Assembly (NCBI RefSeq): GCF_001411805.1 | Contig: NZ_CP007213.1 | Coordinates: 1,736,001-1,800,000 of the forward strand | Reading direction: 5' to 3' | DNA length: 64,000 bases | Source: Burkholderia plantarii | GTDB taxonomy: Bacteria; Pseudomonadota; Gammaproteobacteria; Burkholderiales; Burkholderiaceae | In this document: piece after piece, positions 26,159 to 35,750 of the stretch | How the letters are laid out: each line of letters starts with the position of its first letter | Numbering within the stretch: position 1 is the first letter of the stretch | The notes under the pieces: model-generated | What the model was told of the DNA's origin: nothing | Databases searched by the model: none | Seen by the model: only the letters and a program-made list of their open reading frames with translations | Position numbers and translations under genes: made by a program

Positions 26159-28687
26159 ATGCAACCGACCCGTACCGCCCGGCCGCCGCGCCGTTCCCCC
26201 GTTTTCTCCCCGAGCGGCGCGCCCGATTTCGCCGCGCTGGTGCCACGGCGCGTGGTCGGCCGGCTCGCGGCCGCCGCGTTGCTGACGGCGCTGGTGCCGC
26301 CCGTCGCGACGGCCGCCGATGCGGGCGCCGGCGCGGGCGCCCGGTCCGGCGCACCCGTCGCCGCGCCGCGCGGCTACGAGATTCCGGCCGGCCCGCTGGA
26401 GGGCGCGCTGAACCGCTTCGGCCACGAGGCCGGCATCCTGCTCGCGTTCCCGGCCGATCAGGTGGCCGGCCTGCGCAGCCCGGGGCTGCATGGCCGCTTC
26501 GAGGTCCGCCAGGCGCTCGACCAGCTGCTGTCGGGCAGCGGCCTGAGCGCGGTGCGCCAGCCGGGCGGCGGCTACACGCTGATGCATGCCGAGGGGGCCG
26601 CGGCCGACGCGGCGCCGCTGCCGGCCACCGCGCTCACCACCATCGTCGTCGAGCGCCAGGCGGTGAAGGCCGACAGCTACCGGCCGCAACGCGAGGCGAA
26701 CGTCACGCGCTCGAACGAGCCGGTGCTCGACACGGCGCAGGCCGTCGACATCGTGCCGGCCCAGGTGCTGCGCGACCAGAAACCGCGCAACCTCGACGAC
26801 GCGCTCGCCAACGTCAGCGGCATCACGCAGGGCAACACGCTGGCCGGCACGCAGGACGCGATCATGAAGCGCGGCTTCGGCGACAACCGCGACGGCTCGA
26901 TCATGCGCAACGGCATGCCGGTGGTGCAGGGCCGCGCGCTGAACGCCACCGCCGACAGCGTCGAGGTGCTGAAGGGGCCGACCTCGCTGCTGTACGGGAT
27001 CATGGACCCGGGCGGCGTGATCAACGTGGTCAGCAAGGTGCCGCAACTGGTGCGCTCGAACACGGTGTCGGTGACGGGCGAGACCTACGGGCACGGCAGG
27101 AACGGCGGCGACATGATGCTCGACCTGACCGGCCCGATCGGCGACACCCGGCTGGCCTACCGGCTGATCGTCGATCATTCGGACGAGCCGTACTGGCGCA
27201 ACTTCGGCACCAGCCGCGAGACGCTGGTGGCGCCGTCGCTGGCCTGGTACGGCCGCGACACGCAGGTGGTGCTGTCCTACGAGCATCGCGACTTCCTCTA
27301 TCCGTTCGATCGCGGCACGGCGCTCGACCCGCGCACCAACGCGCCGCTCGCGATTCCCGCGCGCGAGCGGCTGGACGAGCCCTGGAACAACATGGTCGGC
27401 GCCTCGAACCTGTTCCAGCTCTCGGCCGACCACCAGTTCAATTCGGACTGGAGCGTCCACCTGGGCTACAGCGACAACCGAGAGACCTACGACGCGAACC
27501 AGGTGCGCATCACCGGCGTGAACACGGCCACCGGCACGCTCACGCGCAGCGACGACGCCACCCACGGCGCCCTGAGCACCGACAGCTACGGCGTGGCCTA
27601 CGTGAACGGCAAGCTGCGGCTGGCCGGCATGCAGCACGACCTGCAGTTCGGCGTGGACAGCGAATACCGCCGCATCTATCGCGCCGACCTGCTGCGCCAG
27701 GCCGTGTCCACGCCGTTCAGCTACCTGAACCCGGTGTACGACCTGATCTCGCCGTCCTCCACGGTGTCGCCGCCCGACAGCGACCAGACCGACAAGCTGC
27801 ACAGCCTCGGCCTGTTCGCGCAGGACGCGATTCACCTGACCGACAAGTGGATCGTGAGCGGCGGGGTGCGCTTCATGCGCTTCAGCCAGGTGGCCGGCAA
27901 GGGCCGCCCGTTCGTCGCCAACACCGATCTCGACGGCACCAAGTGGCTGCCGCGCGCCGGCATCGTCTACAAGGCCAGCAACACGTTCTCGCTGTACGGC
28001 AGCTATTCGAAATCGCTGAAGCCGACCTCGTCGATCGCGGTGCTCTCGTCGGGCTACGTGATCGACGGCGCCACGCCGCCCGAGCAGTCCACCGCCTACG
28101 AGGTGGGCGCGAAGCTCGACATGCCCGGCGGCATGACCGGCACGCTCGCGCTGTTCGACATCGACAAGAAGGACGTGCTGGTCTCGCAGTTCAACGACGT
28201 GACCAAGCTGACCGACTGGCGCACCTCGGGCCGGGCGCGCTCGCGCGGCGTGGAGCTCGACGTGTCGGGCCGGATCGGCGCGCACCTGGACCTGATCGCG
28301 AGCTACGCCTACATCGACGCCAAGACCACCGAGGATCCGCTCTACGCCGGCAACCGGCTCTGGAACGTGGCGCGCAACACGGCGTCGCTGTCGGCCGTCT
28401 ACGACGTCGGCACGCTGTTCGGCGGCGACGACCTGCGCATCGGCGGCGCCACCCACTACGTGGGCGCGCGGCCCGGTGACTCGGCCAACAGCTTCACGCT
28501 GCCGTCCTACCTGCTGTTCGACACGTTCGCCACCTACGACACGCGGATCGGCAAGCAGAACCTGTCGTTCCAGCTCAACGTGAAGAACCTGTTCAACCGC
28601 ACCTACTACCCGTCGAGCGCGAACCGCTATTTCGTGGCGATCGGCGACGCGCGGCAGGTGCTGCTGACCACCACGCTGCAATTCTGA
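26159..28687 (+). CDS. TonB-dependent siderophore receptor with signalling domain, 842 aa
   Basis: Outer-membrane TonB-gated importer of the transducer class. In order: long basic signal peptide ending near ATAADA (about residue 54), STN signalling domain (about 72-143, GPLEGALNRFGHEAGILLAF), plug domain (about 185-310, VEVLKGPTSLLYGIMDPGG), then a 22-strand barrel ending VLLTTTLQF with the terminal Phe. The plug motif QDAIMKRGFGDNRDGSIMRN and the LNVKNLFNRTYY end resemble FiuA/FhuA/FoxA-type hydroxamate receptors, so a ferrichrome- or ferrioxamine-like ligand is a reasonable guess. Start ATG at 26159; the frame remains open upstream, but that part lies in another frame of fecR. No strong ribosome site is visible. 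Confidence 0.9.
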   Translation: MQPTRTARPPRRSPVFSPSGAPDFAALVPRRVVGRLAAAALLTALVPPVATAADAGAGAGARSGAPVAAPRGYEIPAGPLEGALNRFGHEAGILLAFPADQVAGLRSPGLHGRFEVRQALDQLLSGSGLSAVRQPGGGYTLMHAEGAAADAAPLPATALTTIVVERQAVKADSYRPQREANVTRSNEPVLDTAQAVDIVPAQVLRDQKPRNLDDALANVSGITQGNTLAGTQDAIMKRGFGDNRDGSIMRNGMPVVQGRALNATADSVEVLKGPTSLLYGIMDPGGVINVVSKVPQLVRSNTVSVTGETYGHGRNGGDMMLDLTGPIGDTRLAYRLIVDHSDEPYWRNFGTSRETLVAPSLAWYGRDTQVVLSYEHRDFLYPFDRGTALDPRTNAPLAIPARERLDEPWNNMVGASNLFQLSADHQFNSDWSVHLGYSDNRETYDANQVRITGVNTATGTLTRSDDATHGALSTDSYGVAYVNGKLRLAGMQHDLQFGVDSEYRRIYRADLLRQAVSTPFSYLNPVYDLISPSSTVSPPDSDQTDKLHSLGLFAQDAIHLTDKWIVSGGVRFMRFSQVAGKGRPFVANTDLDGTKWLPRAGIVYKASNTFSLYGSYSKSLKPTSSIAVLSSGYVIDGATPPEQSTAYEVGAKLDMPGGMTGTLALFDIDKKDVLVSQFNDVTKLTDWRTSGRARSRGVELDVSGRIGAHLDLIASYAYIDAKTTEDPLYAGNRLWNVARNTASLSAVYDVGTLFGGDDLRIGGATHYVGARPGDSANSFTLPSYLLFDTFATYDTRIGKQNLSFQLNVKNLFNRTYYPSSANRYFVAIGDARQVLLTTTLQF

Positions 28688-28700
28688 TCCGGAGCCCGTG

Positions 28701-29528
28701 ATGAAGACGTTCGGGCAAGACGGGGCGGCGCGGGGCCGCGCGGTCGAGGACGGCGCGATGGAGCCGGCCGCCGGCTCGCGCGAGGCCGGCGCGGCGCACG
28801 ACGCGCGGCGCCGCTCGTGGCTGCGCGCGGCGGCGGGCGCGGTGGCCTGCGGGCTCGGGGGCGTGGTGGCCGCCGGTGGTGCGCGGGCTGCGGAGGCGGC
28901 GCGGGGCGGCACCGCGCGCGTGACGCTGCTGGCGCAGCTCGGCGGCCCCGATCTCGCCGTCGATCAGCGCATTGCCGCGCATCTCGGCGAGCGCGGCTAC
29001 GCGGTGCGGCTGGTCGATCAGGCCGCGCCCGTGTCGGTGGCGGCCGACGCCGATCTCGTGATGATCTCGTCCACGGTGTCGGCCAAGGCGGTGCTGGCCG
29101 GCTGGCGCCACCTCGCCACCCCGCTCGTCACCTGGGAGAACGACCTGCTCGACGATCTCGCGATGACGGGCAAGCGCCACGATGTCGATTTCGGCGAGAC
29201 CGGCCAGGAGCGCCATCTGTGGCTCGTGAACGCGCCGCATCCGATCGCGGCGGGGCTGCCGGCCGGCACCACCGACGTGTACGGCAAGCAGGCGCCGATG
29301 AGCTGGGGCAAGCCCGGCCTCGGCGCGTCGATCATCGCCACCGTCTACGGCCAGCCGGAAAAGGCGGCGATCTTCGCCTACGAGCGCGGCGCGACGATGG
29401 ACTACGAAGCGCTCGCGCCGGCGCGCCGCGTGATGCTGTTCCTCGACAACGATACGTTCCCGAACCTGTCGACGGCCGGCGTCGCGCTGTTCGACGCGGC
29501 TGTCGATTGGGCCGTGGGGCGGCGCTGA
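28701..29528 (+). CDS. Exported protein of unknown function in iron-uptake locus, 275 aa
   Basis: Begins 13 nt after the receptor stop with GGAG at 28691-28694, so it is very likely in the same transcript. The N-terminus has a twin-arginine-like signal: ARRRSWLRA followed by a hydrophobic stretch to GARAAEA (about residue 55). The mature part looks like a Rossmann/flavodoxin-like alpha-beta fold (VTLLAQLGG, ADLVMISSTVSAKAV, PLVTWENDLLDDLAMTG, NAPHPIAAGLPAG), a pattern met in uncharacterised exported proteins. No catalytic motif was recognised. A Tat route would suit a folded or cofactor-bearing protein. A role in periplasmic siderophore or iron handling is inference from position only. Confidence 0.8.
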   Translation: MKTFGQDGAARGRAVEDGAMEPAAGSREAGAAHDARRRSWLRAAAGAVACGLGGVVAAGGARAAEAARGGTARVTLLAQLGGPDLAVDQRIAAHLGERGYAVRLVDQAAPVSVAADADLVMISSTVSAKAVLAGWRHLATPLVTWENDLLDDLAMTGKRHDVDFGETGQERHLWLVNAPHPIAAGLPAGTTDVYGKQAPMSWGKPGLGASIIATVYGQPEKAAIFAYERGATMDYEALAPARRVMLFLDNDTFPNLSTAGVALFDAAVDWAVGRR

Positions 29529-29657
29529 TGGAGGCGGCGGCGCGGTGAACGCGGCGCCGGACGGCGAGCAGACCATGTTCGGCGGCGCGAATCGACGGCC
29601 GAGGCCCGACGATTGGTTTGTCGCGGCCGCCTTCGTCGGGCGCGGCCGCCGGTCCGC

Positions 29658-31301
29658 TCAGCGTGCGCCGGCCCTGGCCGGCGATGCCGCCGGCAGCTCC
29701 TTGCCGGCCGGCGCATCCGACGGCATCGGCGCGCCCACCGTCGCTGTCGTCGCCGTCGCTGCCGCCGTGTCGGCAGCCGCTGCCGTATCGGACGCGGCGG
29801 TGCTGGCCGCCGCGGCGGCGGCCGCCTCGTCCTCCCACCCCCCGCCCAGCGCCAGGAACAAACGCACCTGGTCGGCCGCGACCTGGCCTTCCACGGCGGC
29901 GACCTGTGCCTGCACGCTGGTCAGCGTGCGCGTCGCGTCGAGATCGGAGATGAACGATTCGCGGCCCGCCGTGTAGAGCCGGTGCGTTTCGTCGGCCGAA
30001 TCGCGCGCCGACTGGTACGCGGTGCGCAGCGCGTCGGCGCGCTGCGTATCGGCCGCGTAGGTGGCCAGGCTCGTCTGCGTCTCGCGCAGCGCGTTCAGCA
30101 CCACGCCGTCGAAATGCGCGAGCGCGCCGCCCGTCGCGGCCTCGGCCTCGCGCACGCGGGCGCGCTGGCCGTTGGCCGGGAAGGTCCAGCTGATCAGCGG
30201 GCCGAATGCCCAGCGGTTGGTCTCCGACGAGAGCAGGTCGCCGAAGATGCCGGTGGTGCCCACCGAGGCGCCGAGACTGACCGTCGGATACATCGCGCCC
30301 ACCGCCACGCCGATCCGCGCGGTGGCCGCCGCCAGCTGGCGCTCGGCCTCGCGCACGTCGGGGCGGCGCCGCAGCAGCGCGGCGCCGTCGCCCACCGGGA
30401 TCGCCTGCTTCAGGCGCGGCAGCCTGCTGCAGCCGAGCGCGGCGGCCGGCAGCTCGGCCGGCGAGCGCGCCAGCAGCGCGGCCAGCTGGTACTGCGCGAC
30501 GCGGCGGCGGCCCTCGAAGCGCGGGATGTCGGCGGCGAGCGTCTGCACTTGCGTGACGCCGCGCGTGACGTCGGGCTGGTTGCCGCGCCCGGCGTCGCGC
30601 AGCCGCCGCGAGAGCGCGACGCGCTGCTTCTGCAGGTCGAGCGACTGCTTCGCGATCTCGAGTTCCTCGCCCGCCGAGCACGCTTCCACATAGGCGCGCA
30701 CGACGTCGGCCACCACCGTGATGCGCGCGAGATCGCCGGCCGCCTTCACGGCGTCGCTGTCGGCGCGCGCGGCCTCGACGCCGCGCCGCAGCTTGCCGAA
30801 CAGGTCGAATTCGTAGGACACGTTGAAGTTGAACGCGCCTTCGTTGACCACCGGCAGCTTGCCCGAGAGCAGGTATTGTTCGGCCGACTCCTGGGCGCGC
30901 TGCGCGCCGCCCTCGAAGTTGCCGCCGAAGCCGCCCTGCGCGTTCGCGACGTCGAGCGCCGCGCGCGAGCGCGCCAGGTTCGCCGCCGCCACGCGCAGGT
31001 CGGTGTTCGAGCCGAGCGCCTGCTGCACGAGGCCGTCGAGCACGGGGTCGTCGTAGAGCCGCCACCAGTTGGCGGGGACCGCGTCGTGCGAGACGAGCGC
31101 GCCGCCGCTGCCGGCGCCGTCGAGCGGGGCGTTCGCGAGCGGCGCGTTGACGAGCGCCTGCCTCGGCAACTGGTAGTTCGGGCCGACGGTGCTGCAGGCC
31201 GTGAGCACGAGCGCGGCCGCGAGCGGCGTGAGGGCGGCGGCGCGGCGCGAGATCGATGCCGATGCCGCCGAAGCCGCCGCGAGCGCGAAGCGGCGCTTCA
31301 T
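29658..31301 (-). CDS. NodT-family outer membrane efflux lipoprotein, 547 aa
   Basis: TolC-like outer-membrane channel of the RND/fusaric-acid type. A signal peptide ends in a lipobox, LVLTACS, so the mature N-terminus is lipidated. Typical NodT features follow: NYQLPRQALV, NWWRLYDDPVLDGLVQQAL, the SYEFDLFGKLRRGVEAARA motif, and RRPDVREAERQLAAATARIG in the second repeat. The protein ends in a tail of about 55 residues rich in Ala, Thr and Ser. Start ATG at 31301 overlaps the stop of the fusion-protein gene by four nucleotides (ATGA). It is the last gene of a MarR-FUSC-DUF1656-HlyD-NodT operon and converges with the iron-locus gene. Confidence 0.92.
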   Translation of the reverse strand: MKRRFALAAASAASASISRRAAALTPLAAALVLTACSTVGPNYQLPRQALVNAPLANAPLDGAGSGGALVSHDAVPANWWRLYDDPVLDGLVQQALGSNTDLRVAAANLARSRAALDVANAQGGFGGNFEGGAQRAQESAEQYLLSGKLPVVNEGAFNFNVSYEFDLFGKLRRGVEAARADSDAVKAAGDLARITVVADVVRAYVEACSAGEELEIAKQSLDLQKQRVALSRRLRDAGRGNQPDVTRGVTQVQTLAADIPRFEGRRRVAQYQLAALLARSPAELPAAALGCSRLPRLKQAIPVGDGAALLRRRPDVREAERQLAAATARIGVAVGAMYPTVSLGASVGTTGIFGDLLSSETNRWAFGPLISWTFPANGQRARVREAEAATGGALAHFDGVVLNALRETQTSLATYAADTQRADALRTAYQSARDSADETHRLYTAGRESFISDLDATRTLTSVQAQVAAVEGQVAADQVRLFLALGGGWEDEAAAAAAASTAASDTAAAADTAAATATTATVGAPMPSDAPAGKELPAASPARAGAR

Positions 31302-32338
31302 CGCGCGGCTCCGGCGGAGGCCGCGTGCGATGCCGGCGCCTCCGAGGTACCGGGCGCGCCGGCGACGCTGGCCGTGTCGGTGGCGTTCGTGGCGTGCGCC
31401 GTAGCGGATGCCGCCGAAGCGCTCGATGCACCCGACGCCGGGCCGCCAAGCCGGCGCGGCGCCGCGGGCGAGCCCGGCGCGCGCATCGCCACGGTCGCGG
31501 TGCGTCCCGCGATCATGCGGAAGTCGTCGGGCACCTCGTCGAGCGAGACGCGCACCGGAATCCGCTGCGCGAGCCGCACCCAACTGAAGGCCGGATTCAC
31601 GTTCGGCAGCAGGTTCGCGCTCTGCGAGCGGTCGCGGTCCTCGATCGCGGCGACGATGCTCTGCACGTGGCCGCGCAGCGGGCGCGGCTCGCCCATCACG
31701 GTGATGTCCACCGGCTGGCCGATATGGATGCCGCTCAGCTTGGTTTCCTCGAAGTAGCCGTCGACGCGGAACGAATGCTGGTCCACCACCGACAGCACCG
31801 CGCGGCCGGCCGGCACGTATTCGCCCACGCGCGGCGCGCGGTCGTTCAGGTAGCCGTCCACCGGGCTCACGATGGTGGTGCGCCGCAGGTTCAGCTTCGC
31901 GGTATCGACGTTGACCTGCGCGTCGGCCACCGCCGCCTCGCCCTGGTCGACGCGCGTGCGGCTTTCCTCCAGCTGCTCGCTGGCCACCAGGTCGCCGAGC
32001 TTCAGGTTGCGCGCGTATTCGCGGCGCGCCTGCGCGAGCGTGGCGCGGCGCTGTTCGAGCGTGGCCTCGGCCAGCCGCAGCGCGAGCGTGTAGCGCGCCT
32101 GGTCGATCACGAACAGCACCTCGCCCTGACGCACCGCCTGGTTGTCCACCACGCGCACGTCGGTGATGAGGCCCGACACGTCGGGCGCCACCTGGATCAC
32201 GTCGGCGCGCACGTGGCCGTCGCGCGTCCATGGCGAGAACATGTAGTAGTTGACGATGCGCCACAGCACGAGGGCCGCGACGACGACGACGATCAGGGTC
32301 AGCAGGACCTGCCCCGCCGAGAACCAGGTTCTTTTCAC
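31298..32338 (-). CDS. HlyD/EmrA-type membrane fusion protein (AaeA-like), 346 aa
   Basis: Periplasmic adaptor linking the FUSC-type pump to the outer-membrane channel. One N-terminal membrane helix (VLLTLIVVVVAALVLW) is followed by FSPWTRDGHVRADVIQVAPDVSG, the AaeA/FusE-type lipoyl start, a short coiled-coil hairpin, and the second lipoyl half ending SPVDGYLNDRAPRVGEYV. The beta-barrel region continues to about residue 285. The last 60 residues are Ala/Ser/Thr-rich and probably disordered. Start and stop overlap neighbours by four nucleotides (32335-32338 and 31298-31301), giving tight translational coupling. Confidence 0.92.
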   Translation of the reverse strand: MKRTWFSAGQVLLTLIVVVVAALVLWRIVNYYMFSPWTRDGHVRADVIQVAPDVSGLITDVRVVDNQAVRQGEVLFVIDQARYTLALRLAEATLEQRRATLAQARREYARNLKLGDLVASEQLEESRTRVDQGEAAVADAQVNVDTAKLNLRRTTIVSPVDGYLNDRAPRVGEYVPAGRAVLSVVDQHSFRVDGYFEETKLSGIHIGQPVDITVMGEPRPLRGHVQSIVAAIEDRDRSQSANLLPNVNPAFSWVRLAQRIPVRVSLDEVPDDFRMIAGRTATVAMRAPGSPAAPRRLGGPASGASSASAASATAHATNATDTASVAGAPGTSEAPASHAASAGAAR

Positions 32339-32553
32339 GTTGAGGTAGCCACGAAATGGTGGGAGACGAGCACGACGCCGGCCAGCAGGAACACGTAGAT
32401 GCCGAGGTCGAAGATCGACCGGTGCCAGACGAAGCGATAGAGGCCGACGCGCGTGAAGATCGCGCGCACGACGATGTTGAGCAGGTAGGCGATCAGCATC
32501 AGCACCAGCGGTGCGGGCACGTAGACGCCGAAGATGTCGAGTTCGCCGATCAT
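32335..32553 (-). CDS. DUF1656 inner-membrane protein (AaeX-like), 72 aa
   Basis: Small two-helix membrane protein that almost always sits between the FUSC pump and the fusion protein. Seen: the conserved start GELDIFGVYVPAPLVLMLIAYL and a second helix IYVFLLAGVVLVSHHF. The stop overlaps the fusion-protein start by four nucleotides. E. coli AaeX is its counterpart and has no defined activity. Confidence 0.92.
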   Translation of the reverse strand: MIGELDIFGVYVPAPLVLMLIAYLLNIVVRAIFTRVGLYRFVWHRSIFDLGIYVFLLAGVVLVSHHFVATST

Positions 32554-32585
32554 GGTTGCGCGAGGTTGGGCATAGGAGCGTCGGG

Positions 32586-34757
32586 TCAGGCCTGCGCGGC
32601 CTCGGGCGCGGGCGGTTTCGGCTGCATCAGCACGGGGTTCAGCGACAGCCGCAGGCCCACCAGCGCATGCAGCGCGTCGCGCAGCCCGCGCTGCGGCGCG
32701 GCGGCCGGGCGCTCGTCGTGCGGCGGCGGCACGGCGCCGGGGACGGCGTCGGCGTCGGTCCCGGCGCTGGCTGCGTCGGCGGACGCGCCGCCCCGGGCCG
32801 GCTGGCGCAGCGACAGGCGGTCGAGCGCCTCCTCGATCGATTCGATCAGCGAGGGCGGTACCGGCTGGCGCGCGTTCGCGTCGGCGCAGGCGGTGAAGTG
32901 CGCGTTGACGCCGTCGAGCACGCGGTCGATCGCGGCCGGCATGTCCCCGCCGAGCCGGCGCCGCGAGCGGTGCAGGTCGAGCGCGTTGAGCGCCACGCGC
33001 AGGTCGCGGAACGATTCGATCGACGGGTGGCGGTGGTCGTCGGAGGCGGCCAGCCGCGGCAGCAGCTGGGTGACCCGGTCGAGCATCCGCGAGGCGTGGT
33101 TGCGCTGGTCGCGGACCGGCTGCGCCGAGGCCGATTTCGCCACGTCCTCCCAGCTCGAGCGCAGCAGCCGCCGCACCGCGAGTTCGGCGCCGAACGGCCG
33201 CGTCACGCGGGTCCAGACGAACGCGAACAGCAGCCCCGCCACACCGGCGATGTTGCTGTTCAGGAAGATCAGGAAGTCGGCCTGGTAGGCATCCTGGATG
33301 CTGATGAAGGTGGCGGTGTTGACGGCCACCAGCATCGTCACGAGATTGAACTGCGGGCGCGGGATCAGCGTGCCGATCAGGATGAACGGGCCGGCGAACA
33401 TCACCACCAGCATCGCGAAGTCATGCACGTGCGGCAGCACCAGGAACAGGTAGAGCCCGGCCAGCACCACGCTCGCGCAGGTCGCGGCGAAGAAGCGGAA
33501 CACCATCGGCGCCGGTTCGTCGAGCGCGGCGAAGAAGCAGCAGGCCACCGCCGCCAGCGTGACCGCGCCGGCGCCGTCGGCCCAGCCCGACGAGATCCAC
33601 AGCCAGCACGCGAACACGATCGCGCCGCCCGCCGTCAGCGTGGAGAACAGCATCATGCCGCGATCGAAGTAGCGCTCGGTGCCGCCGATCCGCCAGTGCC
33701 GGTAGCGCGGCTGCCAGACGCCCGACTCGTCGGCGATCAGCGCGCGCAGCGCGCGGCAGTCCTGCCAGACGTCGATCACCTGGCGCAGCCGCCACAGCGC
33801 GTTCGACAGCAGCGCGCCGTCCCAGCGCGTGAGCGCCTCGCCGCGCGGCTGCAGGGCCGCGATCCGCGCGCGCAGCCGGTCGGCCTCCGGCTCGTCGGCG
33901 CCGCCGGCGGCATCGGACGCGTTCGGCAGCGGCGCGTCGAACCAGCGGGCCGCGTCGGCCAGCAGCGTCTCCAGCTCGACCGGCAGCTGCTTCAGCTCCT
34001 GCATCAGCGCCACCAGCGGATCGGCCAGCGCCGACATCAGCGGCAGGAACAGCTGCATGCGCCCGCGCAGCGCCTCGGCGCGCGCCAGCACGCGCGGCGA
34101 CGAGTGATCGTAGCCGAGCTGGCTCAGCAGGAATTCGAGCGCCGAGATGGTCGAGGCAAGGCGCTGCCGGCAGGCCGACAGCGCCTTGCCGGCCAGGTGG
34201 CCCGACAGCGTTTCGCGGCCGTAGAACGCCGCGTCGCGGAACCACGCGTCGGTGCGCTCGATCAGCGTCGGCGCGAGCCGGTTCGGCAGGATCGCGCTGC
34301 CCACCACGCTCGCGCAGACGATGCCGAGCGTGATCTCCTCGGTCCGCGCGATCGCCACGTCGAACACCGTGGTGGGATCGGTCACGGTGGGCAGCGCGAT
34401 CAGCGGCATCGTGTAGCCGGCCAGCATGAACACGTAGCTGCGCGCGGTGCGATCGGAGATCGCCAGATAGAGCAGGGTGCCGGTCCACAGCGCGACGATC
34501 ACGCTGAACAGGAACGGCGTCTCGACGAACGGCGGCACCAGCAGGATCGCCGCGGCCGCGCCGAGCGCGGTGCCGAGCGCGCGGTACAGCGCCTTCGAGC
34601 GCGTGGCGCCGACGAACGGGTTCGAGACGATGTAGACGCTGGCCATCGCCCAGTACGGGCGCGGCAGCTGGAAGTAGAGGCCGAGATAGAGCGCGAGCAT
34701 CGACGCGGCGAACGTCTTGGTCGAAAACAGCCAGTCGCGGACCGACGGGTAGGTCAT
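32586..34757 (-). CDS. FUSC-family efflux transporter (AaeB / fusaric acid resistance type), 723 aa
   Basis: Inner-membrane pump exporting aromatic carboxylic acids or related toxic compounds. Two clusters of about five helices each, separated by a soluble region, match the FUSC layout: first block MLALYLGLYFQLPRPYWAM with the FVGATRSKALYRALGT signature, second block FSTLTAGGAIVFACWLW through GVAGLLFAFVW. The C-terminal 190 residues are cytoplasmic. Start ATG at 34757 overlaps the MarR stop (ATGA). In Burkholderia such operons include fusaric acid resistance; the real substrate here is not provable. Confidence 0.92.
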   Translation of the reverse strand: MTYPSVRDWLFSTKTFAASMLALYLGLYFQLPRPYWAMASVYIVSNPFVGATRSKALYRALGTALGAAAAILLVPPFVETPFLFSVIVALWTGTLLYLAISDRTARSYVFMLAGYTMPLIALPTVTDPTTVFDVAIARTEEITLGIVCASVVGSAILPNRLAPTLIERTDAWFRDAAFYGRETLSGHLAGKALSACRQRLASTISALEFLLSQLGYDHSSPRVLARAEALRGRMQLFLPLMSALADPLVALMQELKQLPVELETLLADAARWFDAPLPNASDAAGGADEPEADRLRARIAALQPRGEALTRWDGALLSNALWRLRQVIDVWQDCRALRALIADESGVWQPRYRHWRIGGTERYFDRGMMLFSTLTAGGAIVFACWLWISSGWADGAGAVTLAAVACCFFAALDEPAPMVFRFFAATCASVVLAGLYLFLVLPHVHDFAMLVVMFAGPFILIGTLIPRPQFNLVTMLVAVNTATFISIQDAYQADFLIFLNSNIAGVAGLLFAFVWTRVTRPFGAELAVRRLLRSSWEDVAKSASAQPVRDQRNHASRMLDRVTQLLPRLAASDDHRHPSIESFRDLRVALNALDLHRSRRRLGGDMPAAIDRVLDGVNAHFTACADANARQPVPPSLIESIEEALDRLSLRQPARGGASADAASAGTDADAVPGAVPPPHDERPAAAPQRGLRDALHALVGLRLSLNPVLMQPKPPAPEAAQA

Positions 34758-35206
34758 GATGCGGCGTGATCCTGGCCGCCCGCTTCGTTGAAGGCGTTCA
34801 ACACGCGCAGCGTCGCTTCCAGATCGGCGCGGCTGACCGATTTCAGCACCCTGCCGCGCAGCGCGCGCAGATCCTCTTCCATCTTTTCCGTGACCGCGCG
34901 GCCTTCGTCGGTCAGCGTGATCGTCTTCGCGCGGCGGTCGGCGGGATCCTCGTCGCGGCGCGCGAGGCCCGCCGCGCAAAGCTGGTCGAGCAGCCGCACC
35001 AGCGACGGCCCCTCGATGCCGACATATTCGGCCAGCGTGACCTGACGCACCGCCTCGCCGAGCCGGCCGGCGATCAGCAGCGGGGTGGCGCAAGCCTCCG
35101 ACACGTTGTAGGCGGTCAGCACCGAGTCGCTGGTGCGCCGCCACTTGCGCGCGGCGATGGTCAGCGTGCTGCTGACGGCAAGGCGCAGGTCATGCAGATT
35201 TGTCAT
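34754..35206 (-). CDS. MarR-family regulator of the efflux operon, 150 aa
   Basis: Winged-helix repressor heading the efflux operon. HTH region: LAEYVGIEGPSLVRLLDQLCAAGLARR, wing DPADRRAKTITLTDEGR, then the dimerisation helices. Start ATG at 35206 (MTNLHDL) is preferred; ATG at 35215 would add three residues. The stop overlaps the FUSC start, so repressor and pump are translationally coupled. An A+T-rich stretch at about 35225-35255 immediately upstream is the likely promoter-operator. By analogy with related MarR proteins, an aromatic acid may be the inducer. Confidence 0.9.
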   Translation of the reverse strand: MTNLHDLRLAVSSTLTIAARKWRRTSDSVLTAYNVSEACATPLLIAGRLGEAVRQVTLAEYVGIEGPSLVRLLDQLCAAGLARRDEDPADRRAKTITLTDEGRAVTEKMEEDLRALRGRVLKSVSRADLEATLRVLNAFNEAGGQDHAAS

Positions 35207-35215
35207 GGCCGGCAT

Positions 35216-35750
35216 GATAGCGGAAATCAATTCGATAGCAAACTAACTTGTTTTCGTCGATGCACGGCGCGATCGCGCGGGCCGAAAAGCGAGCGGGCCG
35301 GCGGGCTCGGGCCGCTTCATGCCGGCATGGTGATGCCGGTTCGATGGCGGGACGATGTCGTTTTCGTGCCACGTCGATGCCGCGGCGCGGCCGGGTTGGC
35401 GGGGCCGACGCCGCGGCGCGTCGAGCAGGCCGGCATACCGCCGGGTCACGGTCGGTCCATCGCGCCGCGTCATGCCGGGCAGGGCCTTGCCGGTCCTGGC
35501 GGTGCGGGCACGATGGCTGCTCGGCGATGCTGCGGTGCGGCGAGCGCGAACCACGGCGCGGGGCGGTGCGGCCTCGGCGCCAACGCGTGCCGCACCGCGC
35601 GAACGCCGGCTCGCGAGCCGTAGCGCTCGGCTCACGCAGGCGGCCGCGATCTGTCGAATCGGGTCGGATGTGCTTATAGTTCCGGATGCCTCGCGCCGTC
35701 GGCGCGCGGTGGCCGATCCTTCCCGTCAAGCCCTGCATCGAGGCCCCAGA
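35216..35750. other. Divergent spacer, MarR efflux operon / DUF2252
   Basis: A 535-bp region. The left end (35225-35255) is A+T-rich and should carry the efflux-operon promoter. A second, weaker A+T-richer patch near 35665-35690 is a candidate promoter for the DUF2252 gene. Open frames between are Arg-rich and have no start site, so no gene is called. Confidence 0.45.

Noticed and set aside
31302..32264. Apparent 868-codon fusion of the NodT protein with upstream sequence
   Set aside because: The upstream part is a shadow frame of the fusion-protein gene; the ATGA overlap and signal peptide define the NodT start at 31301.
35243..35635. Open frames in the MarR/DUF2252 spacer
   Set aside because: Arg-rich, no start signals, and the region must hold two divergent promoters.
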